Positions 1-4,970 of a stretch of DNA of 5,162 nucleotides are shown in pieces. The translations under genes were made by a program, and so were the position numbers. The notes below the pieces were generated by a model that worked only from the letters and a program-made list of their open reading frames with translations, did not search any database and had not been told where the DNA came from. Numbering within the stretch: position 1 is the first letter of the stretch; every line of letters begins with the position of its first letter. The DNA is from an uncultured Adlercreutzia sp. GTDB lineage: Bacteria; Actinomycetota; Coriobacteriia; Coriobacteriales; Eggerthellaceae. The stretch spans positions 1 through 5,162 of the forward strand of contig CAJUSP010000037.1 of the NCBI GenBank assembly GCA_910589165.1, in the 5' to 3' direction.

Positions 1-63
1 CGGGCCCCTGTGGACTTTTGGTTGCAGGTGCCCGCGCGAGGGCGCGCGCCGCCGCGGTTTCGC

Positions 64-69
64 TATACT
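64..69 (+). promoter_or_regulatory. Probable -10 element for the SRP RNA
   Basis: TATACT lies 19 nt before the first paired base of the SRP RNA, in an otherwise GC-rich upstream region, and matches the sigma-70-type -10 consensus at five of six positions. I see no convincing -35 hexamer at 16-18 bp upstream; that stretch is almost pure G and C. A start near position 76 would give a short 5' extension of the hairpin that may be trimmed. The call rests on position and one hexamer only. Confidence 0.45.
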
Positions 70-87
70 TTGCAGTTACGAGTTCGA

Positions 88-192
88 GTGCCTCGAATGG
101 GTATGGGCGGCGCCAAGTTCCGAACCTGGTCAGGTCCGGGAGGAAGCAGCCATAAGGGACCGCTGACGAGCGCCCATACCTATTCGGGGCAC
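88..192 (+). ncRNA. ffs: Signal recognition particle RNA, small (4.5S-like) bacterial type
   Basis: This is the RNA scaffold of the signal recognition particle. It binds Ffh and, with FtsY, directs ribosomes making membrane proteins to the membrane. The diagnostic Ffh-binding domain is at 128-151: GGTCAGGTCC, a GGGA tetraloop (GNRA class, 138-141), then GGAAGCAGCC, the same as the E. coli 4.5S core except for one loop base (E. coli has GGAA). The outer arms 88-109 and 171-192 pair almost perfectly, with two mismatches read as G-U type, giving one long hairpin of about 105 nt. There is no room for an Alu domain, so it is the small form rather than the ~270-nt Bacillus 6S-like form. The exact ends are uncertain by several bases. 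Its position upstream of dnaX parallels scr-dnaX in B. subtilis. Confidence 0.93.
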
Positions 193-220
193 TTTCTACG
201 TTCTGCTTCGAAAGGCAACC

Positions 221-1090
221 ATGGGCATCATCGATTTCTTCATCAACCTGCTGAAAGACCCGCGCGGCTTCATCGCCGGCTGGATTATCGCGCTGGGGCC
301 GGTGTGGGTGTACACGCCGCTGTTCCTCATCGTGTTCGTTGAGACGGGGCTGGTGTTCTTCCCGTTTCTGCCGGGCGACTCGCTGCTGTTCGCGGCCGGC
401 GTGTTCTCGGCCGACGGCGGCGGTCTGAACATTTGGGCGACGCTTTTCGTGTTCTACGCCGCGGCCATTCTGGGCAACACGTCGAACTACTGGATCGCGC
501 GCTTCTTCGGCACGCGCATCATCGATTCGGGCAAGGTGAAGGCGCTCACCCCCGAGCGCATGGCGAAGCTGGATCACTTCTTCGAGCGCTACGGCGGCCT
601 TACCATAGTCATCACGCGCTTCATGCCGTTCTTCCGCACCTTCGCCCCGTTCATCGCCGGCACCGGGCACATGAACTTCGGGAAGTTCACCCTGTTCAAC
701 GCCATGGGCGGCATTCTGTGGGTGAGCCTGTTCGTGCTGGTGGGCTACTTCTTCGGCGGCGTGCCCTTCGTGCAGGAGCACTTCGAGGTGATCGTGCTGG
801 GCATTGTGGCCGTGTCGGTGGCGCCGGCTATTATCGGCGTGGTGAAGGCGGCCATGACCTCGCGCAAGGCGAAGGCGGGCGACCCGGTGGCCCAGGCCGA
901 GGAGCGCGTGAGCGCTGCCGAGTATGACCGCGAGCTGGCCGAGGAGAAGGTGCTGCGCGCCGAGGCCGAGGCGAAGGCGCAGGCCCGGGCGCGGGTGGCC
1001 GATGAGATGGCCGCCAAGCGCGCTGCCGAGAAGGACGCTGCCGACGCGCCGGCCGCGGCCGACGAGACGACCGAGGAGAAGGGGGAGTAG
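221..1090 (+). CDS. DedA-family integral membrane protein with charged C-terminal tail
   Basis: A polytopic inner-membrane protein of the DedA (VTT/SNARE-associated) family. Some members move undecaprenyl phosphate across the membrane for envelope synthesis, and E. coli YqjA/YghB are needed for proton-motive-force homeostasis; the substrate here cannot be read from sequence. Family signatures are clear: E41 followed by PFLPGDSLLFAAG (48-60) with D53, and the R133...R139 pair in the segment ending FIAGTGHMNF (144-153). These four residues match the essential E39, D51, R130 and R136 of YqjA in type and spacing. Hydrophobic segments lie near 17-46, 70-95, 127-147, 157-180 and 188-211. Residues 222-289 form a hydrophilic Ala/Glu/Lys/Arg-rich tail that looks helical or coiled-coil, and it makes the protein longer than the usual ~200-220 aa. 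The ATG at 221 follows AAAGG at 211-215. The stop lies 3 nt before dnaX, so the two are probably cotranscribed. Confidence 0.9.
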   Translation: MGIIDFFINLLKDPRGFIAGWIIALGPVWVYTPLFLIVFVETGLVFFPFLPGDSLLFAAGVFSADGGGLNIWATLFVFYAAAILGNTSNYWIARFFGTRIIDSGKVKALTPERMAKLDHFFERYGGLTIVITRFMPFFRTFAPFIAGTGHMNFGKFTLFNAMGGILWVSLFVLVGYFFGGVPFVQEHFEVIVLGIVAVSVAPAIIGVVKAAMTSRKAKAGDPVAQAEERVSAAEYDRELAEEKVLRAEAEAKAQARARVADEMAAKRAAEKDAADAPAAADETTEEKGE

Positions 1091-1093
1091 GCC

Positions 1094-3463
1094 ATGGCCG
1101 AGGCCCTTTACCGCAAGTACCGACCGCAGATTTTCGAGGATGTGGTCGGGCAGGAGCACATCGAGCGCACCATCAAGAACGCCATTGCCCAGGACAAGGT
1201 GAGCCACGCCTATCTGTTCACCGGGCCGCGCGGCACGGGCAAGACCACCACGGCGCGCCTTCTGGCTAAGGCGCTGCTGTGCGAGAGCGGGCCGACTGCC
1301 GAGCCCGACGGCACTTGCGAGGACTGCGAGCTTATCGCCGCCGGCGAGCACCCCGACGTCTACGAGCTGGACGCCGCTAGCCGCACCGGCGTGGAGAACG
1401 TCCGCGAGGAGATCATCGGACGCGTGCAGTTCGCGCCGACCCGCGGGCGCTACAAGGTGTACATCATCGACGAGGTGCACATGCTGTCGACGGCCGCCTT
1501 CAACGCGCTGCTGAAGACGCTGGAGGAGCCACCGAGCCATGTGGTGTTCATTCTGGCCACCACCGACCCGCAGAAGGTGCCCGAGACCATTCACTCGCGC
1601 TGCCAGCGGTTCGACTTCCGCCGCATCTCCACCGAGGCCATGGTGTCGCGGTTGGGGGCCATCTGCGTGGCCGAGGGCGTGGAATTCGAGGGCGAGGCGC
1701 TCGATTTGATCGCGCACCGGGCCGAGGGCGGCCTGCGCAACGCGCTGACCTCGCTGGAGCAGCTTATCGCCTTCGGCGACGGCACCGTGTCGATGGAAGT
1801 GGCCGAGCGCATGCTGGGGTCGGTGGAGTCCACCGACCTGGCCGAAATCGTGCGCGCCGTAGGCGAGCGCGACGCGGCGAGCTGCTTCCGCTGGGTGGCC
1901 GAGTACGTGGAGACCGGCGCCGACATGGCGCAGTTCGTGGGCGACTTGGCGACGCATATGCGCAACATGTACGTGATGGCGGTGGCCGGCCCCGAGGTGG
2001 TGCTGGAGGTGAGCGACGCCACGCGCGACGAGCTTGCGCGCGAGCTGCCGCTGTTCGGCGCCGACCGCCTGGCGCGCCTTCTGGGGGTGCTGGGCGATGT
2101 GGCGGCGGACTTGAAGACGTCCACGAACCCGCGCCTGTCCTTCGAGATCGCGCTGACGCGCATGGTGCGTCCGGAATCCGATGTGACCATGGAGGCGCTG
2201 GCCGAGCGCGTGGAATCGCTGGAGCGGCAGCTGGCCGGGGCCGCGGTGGTGGCGCCGGCTGCGCCAGTAGCGCCTCCGATGGTGGCAACTCCGCCCGCGC
2301 CCGCAGCGCCTGTAGCGTCTCCGACGATGGCGACTCCGCCCGCGCCCGCGGCACCGGTGCAACCGCAGGCCGCCGCATCTGCCGCGCCCGCGCCGGCTCC
2401 GGCGCCAGCGGCTGCCGCCCAGCCGAGCCCGGCTGCCGCTGAGCCCGCTTCCCCAGCTCCTGTTCCTGCTGCCGCGTCGACCCCTGAGGCCCCTGCCGCC
2501 CCTGCGGTTTCTTCGGCCCCGGCCCCTGCGCCTTCCCCCGAGCCCGCGGCACCTGCGCCTGCGGCGCCCGCAGCTGCCGGCCCCCTGTCGGCCGAGGTGG
2601 CGGCGACGCTTTCCAACGTCGCCTCGCTGCAGCGTTTGTGGGCCGGGGCCCTGGCCACGCTGAAGAAGGCCAAGGCGGCCTACGGCGTGTTGTTCATGAA
2701 CACCAAGGCGGTCTTCGACGCCGCTTCCGGAACCCTGGTGGTGGAGTTCCCCGCCGAGAACGACTTCGCCTTCCGCGCCGTGCAGAAGGCCGATGTGCAG
2801 GCCGAGCTGGCCGAGGCCCTGCGCCGCGAGGCCCGCGCCGACATTCCCTTCGAGCTGCGCAAGGCTGGCGCATCCGGCGCCGTGCGCGCAGTGGCTCCTG
2901 CGGCCCCAGCTCCGACGGCTGTGCCCGCGCCCGCGCCGGCGCCTGGCCCCTCGGCGTCCGCTCCCGTTGCGGCCCCGGCAGCCGTTTCCCCAGCTGCCTC
3001 TGTGGCCCCGGCGACATCTGCTTCGGCTGTCCCCGCGGCGCCGGCCTCGGTTGCTCCGGCGGCGCCGACCCCTGCCGCCGCGGCCCCCGATGACGACCGA
3101 CCACCCTACGACGACTACGTGCCCTACGGCGACGACGACATTCCCTTCGAGGCTCCCGCGCCCGCGGCCCCGGCTGCCCCGGCCGAGGTGCCCCCCTGGG
3201 AGGCTTCGGCCCCGTCGGCTCCGTCGGCCCCCGCGGCCTCCAGTCCCGCGCCCGCTGTCGCCGCTTCCGCTCCCGCTCCGGCGCCGACGGCCCCCGCGGC
3301 CCCCGCTCCGGCACCCGCGCCCTCAAGCGCCGGCTTGCCTCCGGAACCCGACGCCGTCTCGGGCCCTTCCCCGAACCCCTCCGAAGACCCCGACGACGAT
3401 GCCCTGGCCGCCTCGCTCGCCTTCGGATTCGGCGAGGGCGTGACCTTCGAGCAGGTGCTCTAG
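1094..3463 (+). CDS. dnaX: DNA polymerase III subunit tau (clamp-loader ATPase)
   Basis: AAA+ motor of the replicative clamp loader, which opens the beta clamp and couples polymerase to helicase. The conserved start (EALYRKYRPQ) is preceded by GGGGGAG at 1081-1087, 6 nt from the ATG. Walker A is GPRGTGKT (44-51), Walker B has D126-E127, sensor 1 is at T156-T157, the SRC arginine finger is R169, and sensor 2 is in GGLRNAL (R215). The zinc module has C63, C75 and C78, but D72 stands where the second Cys normally is. The collar domain runs to about 365. After it come an Ala/Pro linker (~386-497) with a 15-aa tandem repeat, a folded-looking module (~498-591) like the tau-specific part of Gram-positive DnaX, a second Ala/Pro linker, acidic/aromatic motifs at 666-686 and PPWE at 700-703, more linker, and a terminal segment (765-789) ending GFGEGVTFEQVL. 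At 789 aa it is longer than the E. coli protein (643). No A-AAA-AAG slippery site was found, so a gamma form by E. coli-style frameshifting is not indicated. Confidence 0.97.
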   Translation: MAEALYRKYRPQIFEDVVGQEHIERTIKNAIAQDKVSHAYLFTGPRGTGKTTTARLLAKALLCESGPTAEPDGTCEDCELIAAGEHPDVYELDAASRTGVENVREEIIGRVQFAPTRGRYKVYIIDEVHMLSTAAFNALLKTLEEPPSHVVFILATTDPQKVPETIHSRCQRFDFRRISTEAMVSRLGAICVAEGVEFEGEALDLIAHRAEGGLRNALTSLEQLIAFGDGTVSMEVAERMLGSVESTDLAEIVRAVGERDAASCFRWVAEYVETGADMAQFVGDLATHMRNMYVMAVAGPEVVLEVSDATRDELARELPLFGADRLARLLGVLGDVAADLKTSTNPRLSFEIALTRMVRPESDVTMEALAERVESLERQLAGAAVVAPAAPVAPPMVATPPAPAAPVASPTMATPPAPAAPVQPQAAASAAPAPAPAPAAAAQPSPAAAEPASPAPVPAAASTPEAPAAPAVSSAPAPAPSPEPAAPAPAAPAAAGPLSAEVAATLSNVASLQRLWAGALATLKKAKAAYGVLFMNTKAVFDAASGTLVVEFPAENDFAFRAVQKADVQAELAEALRREARADIPFELRKAGASGAVRAVAPAAPAPTAVPAPAPAPGPSASAPVAAPAAVSPAASVAPATSASAVPAAPASVAPAAPTPAAAAPDDDRPPYDDYVPYGDDDIPFEAPAPAAPAAPAEVPPWEASAPSAPSAPAASSPAPAVAASAPAPAPTAPAAPAPAPAPSSAGLPPEPDAVSGPSPNPSEDPDDDALAASLAFGFGEGVTFEQVL
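2261..2350 (+). repeat. Two tandem 45-bp in-frame units in the dnaX linker
   Basis: Two consecutive 45-bp units (2261-2305 and 2306-2350) encode near-identical 15-residue Ala/Pro blocks, residues 390-404 and 405-419. Both begin APVA and end ATPPAPA; they differ at three consecutive-region residues (PPMV against SPTM). A partial third copy (APV) follows. Several synonymous differences show the duplication is not brand new. It lies in a presumably disordered linker, so unit gain or loss would change linker length without breaking the frame. Confidence 0.75.
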
Positions 3464-3475
3464 CGCGCTTTGCCC

Positions 3476-3481
3476 TACAAT
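3476..3481 (+). promoter_or_regulatory. Possible internal -10 element upstream of ybaB
   Basis: TACAAT stands out in the 56-nt gap between the dnaX stop and the ybaB start and differs from TATAAT at one base. No good -35 hexamer is present at 16-18 bp, because that position falls in the 3' end of dnaX. If active, it would start transcripts near 3488 and let ybaB-recR be expressed apart from dnaX. The evidence is one hexamer in context. Confidence 0.4.
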
Positions 3482-3519
3482 AGTCAGACACGAAAACCGT
3501 TCCGCAAAGGAGTCCTTCC

Positions 3520-3828
3520 ATGGATATGAAGAAAATGATGAAGCAGGCCCAGAAGATGCAGCGCGACGCGGCGGCGGCCCAGGAGGAGATCGCCTCCATG
3601 ACCTTCGAGGCCTCCGCGGGCGGCGGCATGGTGAAGGCCACGGCCACGGGCGAGATGGCCATCACCGAGATCGTCATCGATCCGGCCGCCGTGGACCCCG
3701 AGGACGTCGAGATGCTGCAGGACATGGTGTGCGTCGCGGTGAACGAGGCCCTGCGCGCCGCCTCCGAGGCCGCGAACGCCCGCATGAGCGCCGTTATGGG
3801 CGGCATGAAGATTCCCGGCCTAATGTAG
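3520..3828 (+). CDS. ybaB: YbaB/EbfC-family nucleoid-associated DNA-binding protein
   Basis: A 102-aa member of the YbaB/EbfC family, a small dimeric protein that binds DNA and is regularly encoded between dnaX and recR. Residues 1-28 form an amphipathic N-terminal helix (MKQAQKMQ...AAQEEIA). The core follows with the family pattern: GGGMVKATATG (34-44), a strand ending IDPAAVDPEDVEML, a long C-terminal helix (VAVNEALRAASEAAN) and a Gly/Met-rich end (MGGMKIPGLM). Length and motif order are typical of the family. The ATG has an excellent ribosome site, AAAGGAG at 3506-3512, 7 nt upstream. It ends 27 nt before recR, consistent with an operon. Its role in repair or chromosome organisation is suggested by gene association and remains poorly defined. 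Confidence 0.95.
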   Translation: MDMKKMMKQAQKMQRDAAAAQEEIASMTFEASAGGGMVKATATGEMAITEIVIDPAAVDPEDVEMLQDMVCVAVNEALRAASEAANARMSAVMGGMKIPGLM

Positions 3829-3855
3829 CCGTGGCCAGCGACGCCTGAGTTCTCC

Positions 3856-4452
3856 ATGCAAGCCGCCCCCTCCATTCAGAAGCTGCTCGACGAGCTCGAG
3901 CGGCTGCCCGGCGTGGGGCCGAAGTCGGCCCAGCGCATGGCCTACTGGATTCTGAACGCCGACGCCGCCGAGGCGCTGCGTCTGGCCGATGCCATTCGCG
4001 AGGTGAAGGCCGGCGTGCACTTCTGCGCGCGCTGCTACAACTACGCCGAGGGCGAGCTGTGCGAGATTTGCGCGAGTGCCAAGCGCGACGGGTCGGTGGT
4101 CTGCGTGGTGAGCGAGCCGCGCGACATCCCGCCCATCGAGCGCACGGCCGTGTTCAACGGCGTGTACCACGTGCTCGGGGGCGTGCTCGCGCCCATGGAG
4201 GGCGTGGGGCCGGGCGACTTGCGCATCGCTGAGCTGATGGCGCGCCTCGGCCGCGAGGACGTGACCGAGGTGGTGCTCGCCATGAACCCCAACATCGAGG
4301 GCGAGACCACGGCCGCCTATCTGGCGCGGCTCATCAAGCCCTTGGGCGTGAAGGTGACGCGCCCTGCCAGCGGCCTTCCCGTCGGCGGCGACTTGGAATT
4401 CGCCGACGAGGTAACTCTCGGCCGCGCCCTAGAGGGACGCTTGCCACTGTAA
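3856..4452 (+). CDS. recR: Recombination mediator protein RecR
   Basis: RecR works with RecO and RecF to load RecA on SSB-coated single-stranded DNA at gaps and stalled forks. At 198 aa it is full length for the family. In order: a helix-hairpin-helix DNA-binding region with RLPGVGPKSAQR (16-27); a four-cysteine zinc site, C57, C60, C69 and C72; a Toprim domain beginning about residue 80 with E87 in VVSEPRD, followed by YHVLGGVLAPMEGVGPGD (104-121); and the conserved end with IEGETTAAYL and GLPVGGDLEFADE. The ATG at 3856 is the only ATG/GTG/TTG start in frame after the stop at 3826-3828, and homologues also begin about ten residues before the LPG motif. The Shine-Dalgarno sequence is weak (TGAG at 3846-3849), so translation may depend on coupling with ybaB 27 nt upstream. 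No key residue is missing. Confidence 0.97.
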   Translation: MQAAPSIQKLLDELERLPGVGPKSAQRMAYWILNADAAEALRLADAIREVKAGVHFCARCYNYAEGELCEICASAKRDGSVVCVVSEPRDIPPIERTAVFNGVYHVLGGVLAPMEGVGPGDLRIAELMARLGREDVTEVVLAMNPNIEGETTAAYLARLIKPLGVKVTRPASGLPVGGDLEFADEVTLGRALEGRLPL

Positions 4453-4472
4453 GCAACAATGCCCAAGAAACC

Positions 4473-4507
4473 AACAGGCCCTCTCCCGTTTGGAAGAGGG
4501 CCTGTTT
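4473..4507. terminator. Probable bidirectional intrinsic terminator between convergent genes
   Basis: A perfect 12-bp inverted repeat, AACAGGCCCTCT (4473-4484) and AGAGGGCCTGTT (4495-4506), flanks a 10-nt loop. On the plus strand the stem runs into TTTCGTT; on the minus strand it is followed by GGTTTCTT. It lies 20 nt after the recR stop and about 30 nt past the stop of the opposing gene, where a shared terminator is expected. The U-tracts are interrupted, so efficiency may differ between the two directions. Confidence 0.82.
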
Positions 4508-4537
4508 CGTTAGCCGAGGGATGCGAGGGACGCGCAG

Positions 4538-4858
4538 CTACTTGATGCAGCAGCTGGGAACCTCGTGCTTGACGCGGTCGTGCTCTTCGGAGCGCTTGGC
4601 GTCGTTGAAGCGGTCGAGGGTGCCCACCAGGTAGCCGGTGATGCGGCGGATGCGGTCGAACTTCACCGGAGCGAGCCCGTAGTGGATGCCCACGTCCTCG
4701 CCGTCAACGTCGAGGGTGAGGGACTCCAGCTGACCATGGGGGTACTTGTCGTGGGCGCGCTTGATGTAGGCCTTGATCTCGTCCTCGGACACCGGGGCGT
4801 CGTCGGCCTGAGCGTAGTTCACGGCCACCTTCACGCCGTCGATCATCTTGTTCTCCAT
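4538..4858 (-). CDS. Small stand-alone NrdD-like glycyl-radical-domain protein
   Basis: A 106-aa protein whose C-terminal half resembles the end of anaerobic (class III) ribonucleoside-triphosphate reductase NrdD. IRRITGYLV (70-78) fits the glycyl radical signature [STIV]-x-R-[IVT]-[CSA]-G-Y-x-[GACV] except that T74 stands at the C/S/A position; the candidate radical residue is G75. After it, RFN..K..E...RVKH (83-98) follows the same pattern as the NrdD C-terminus. Residues 1-67 are not NrdD-like as far as I can tell: a strand, an acidic turn, a helix (24-39), then two strands. The active-site cysteines, nucleotide site and ATP cone of full NrdD are absent, so it cannot reduce nucleotides alone. 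It ends SCCIK, with vicinal cysteines C103-C104. The start ATG follows AAGGAG (4865-4870) by 6 nt. NrdR-like boxes upstream support a link to ribonucleotide reduction. By analogy with YfiD/GrcA it could be a spare radical domain, but that is inference; a regulatory or unrelated role is possible. Confidence 0.8.
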   Translation of the reverse strand: MENKMIDGVKVAVNYAQADDAPVSEDEIKAYIKRAHDKYPHGQLESLTLDVDGEDVGIHYGLAPVKFDRIRRITGYLVGTLDRFNDAKRSEEHDRVKHEVPSCCIK

Positions 4859-4879
4859 GGTGTGCTCCTTGTCGCTCGT

Positions 4880-4910
4880 CGAGGGGTTCGCCCGCAGGGG
4901 CGCGACCTCG
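4880..4910 (-). promoter_or_regulatory. Leader stem-loop before the NrdD-like gene
   Basis: In the untranslated leader, CGAGG (4880-4884) pairs with CCTCG (4906-4910), and inside it CGCCC (4889-4893) pairs with GGGCG (4898-4902) around a 4-nt loop. The structure ends about 10 nt before the Shine-Dalgarno sequence. No U-tract follows on either strand, so it is not an intrinsic terminator. It could stabilise the mRNA or tune ribosome access, or be a chance fold in GC-rich DNA. Confidence 0.35.
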
Positions 4911-4915
4911 GTCGG

Positions 4916-4931
4916 TTACCATATCTAGTTA
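4916..4931 (-). promoter_or_regulatory. NrdR box 2 (promoter-distal site of a tandem pair)
   Basis: On the plus strand this reads TTACCATATCTAGTTA. Against the palindromic NrdR consensus acaCwAtATaTwGtgt it matches 10 of 16 positions, including all six strongly conserved ones (C4, A6, A8, T9, T11, G13). Alone it would be weak; its exact 32-bp centre spacing from the better box gives it weight. It lies just downstream of the likely transcription start. Confidence 0.6.
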
Positions 4932-4941
4932 GCGATTGAGA

Positions 4942-4969
4942 ATACTAACACAAGATATAGGGCGCGCAA
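4942..4969 (-). promoter_or_regulatory. Candidate sigma-70-type promoter of the NrdD-like gene
   Basis: Read on the minus strand, TTGCGC (4964-4969) and TAGTAT (4942-4947) are separated by 16 bp and resemble -35 and -10 hexamers. The predicted start near 4935 gives a leader of about 77 nt. The 16-bp spacer is exactly the better NrdR box (4948-4963), so a bound repressor would block RNA polymerase. An alternative pairing, TTGTGT (4948-4953) with TAACTA (4926-4931), also has 16-bp spacing, so the precise start is unsettled. Confidence 0.45.
4948..4963 (-). promoter_or_regulatory. NrdR box 1
   Basis: On the plus strand ACACAAGATATAGGGC matches 13 of 16 positions of the NrdR consensus acaCwAtATaTwGtgt, including every strongly conserved base. 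NrdR is the zinc/ATP-cone repressor that senses (d)ATP and controls ribonucleotide reductase genes; its boxes usually occur in tandem, spaced by a whole number of helical turns. The partner box at 4916-4931 is centred 32 bp away, with 16 bp between the two. The nrdR gene is not in this window, so binding is inferred from the sites. Confidence 0.68.
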
Positions 4970-4970
4970 C

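Noticed and set aside
22..27. TTGCAG as a -35 element for the SRP RNA promoter
   Set aside because: It is 36 bp from TATACT, far beyond the 16-18 bp spacing needed.
10..342. Plus-strand open frame of 110 codons over the left end
   Set aside because: It runs through the SRP RNA and into dedA in another frame; the peptide has no coherent features.
1591..2673. Long minus-strand open frame (360 codons) inside dnaX, and a second at 1764-2552
   Set aside because: Both are antisense reflections of the GC-rich dnaX codons; the translation is low-complexity Ala/Gly/Arg/Ser and has no ribosome site or family motif.
2246..3400. CRISPR-like or satellite repeat in the Pro/Ala-rich part of dnaX
   Set aside because: The periodicity comes from GCx/CCx codons in one open frame; there are no spacers or regular units apart from the single 45-bp duplication.
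2694..3875. Minus-strand open frame of 393 codons across the dnaX 3' end, ybaB and the recR start
   Set aside because: It overlaps three well-supported plus-strand genes, is Arg/Pro-rich without domains, and results from the scarcity of stops in GC-rich DNA.
4565..4939. Plus-strand open frame of 124 codons opposite the NrdD-like gene
   Set aside because: The minus strand has the recognisable motif, ribosome site and regulatory boxes; the plus-strand peptide is Val/Leu/His-rich antisense sequence.
4921..4958. Imperfect inverted repeat ATATCTAGTTAG / CTAACACAAGATAT read as a single operator
   Set aside because: The two arms are better explained as parts of two separate NrdR boxes, each itself palindromic, at the expected spacing; the arms also differ by two inserted bases.
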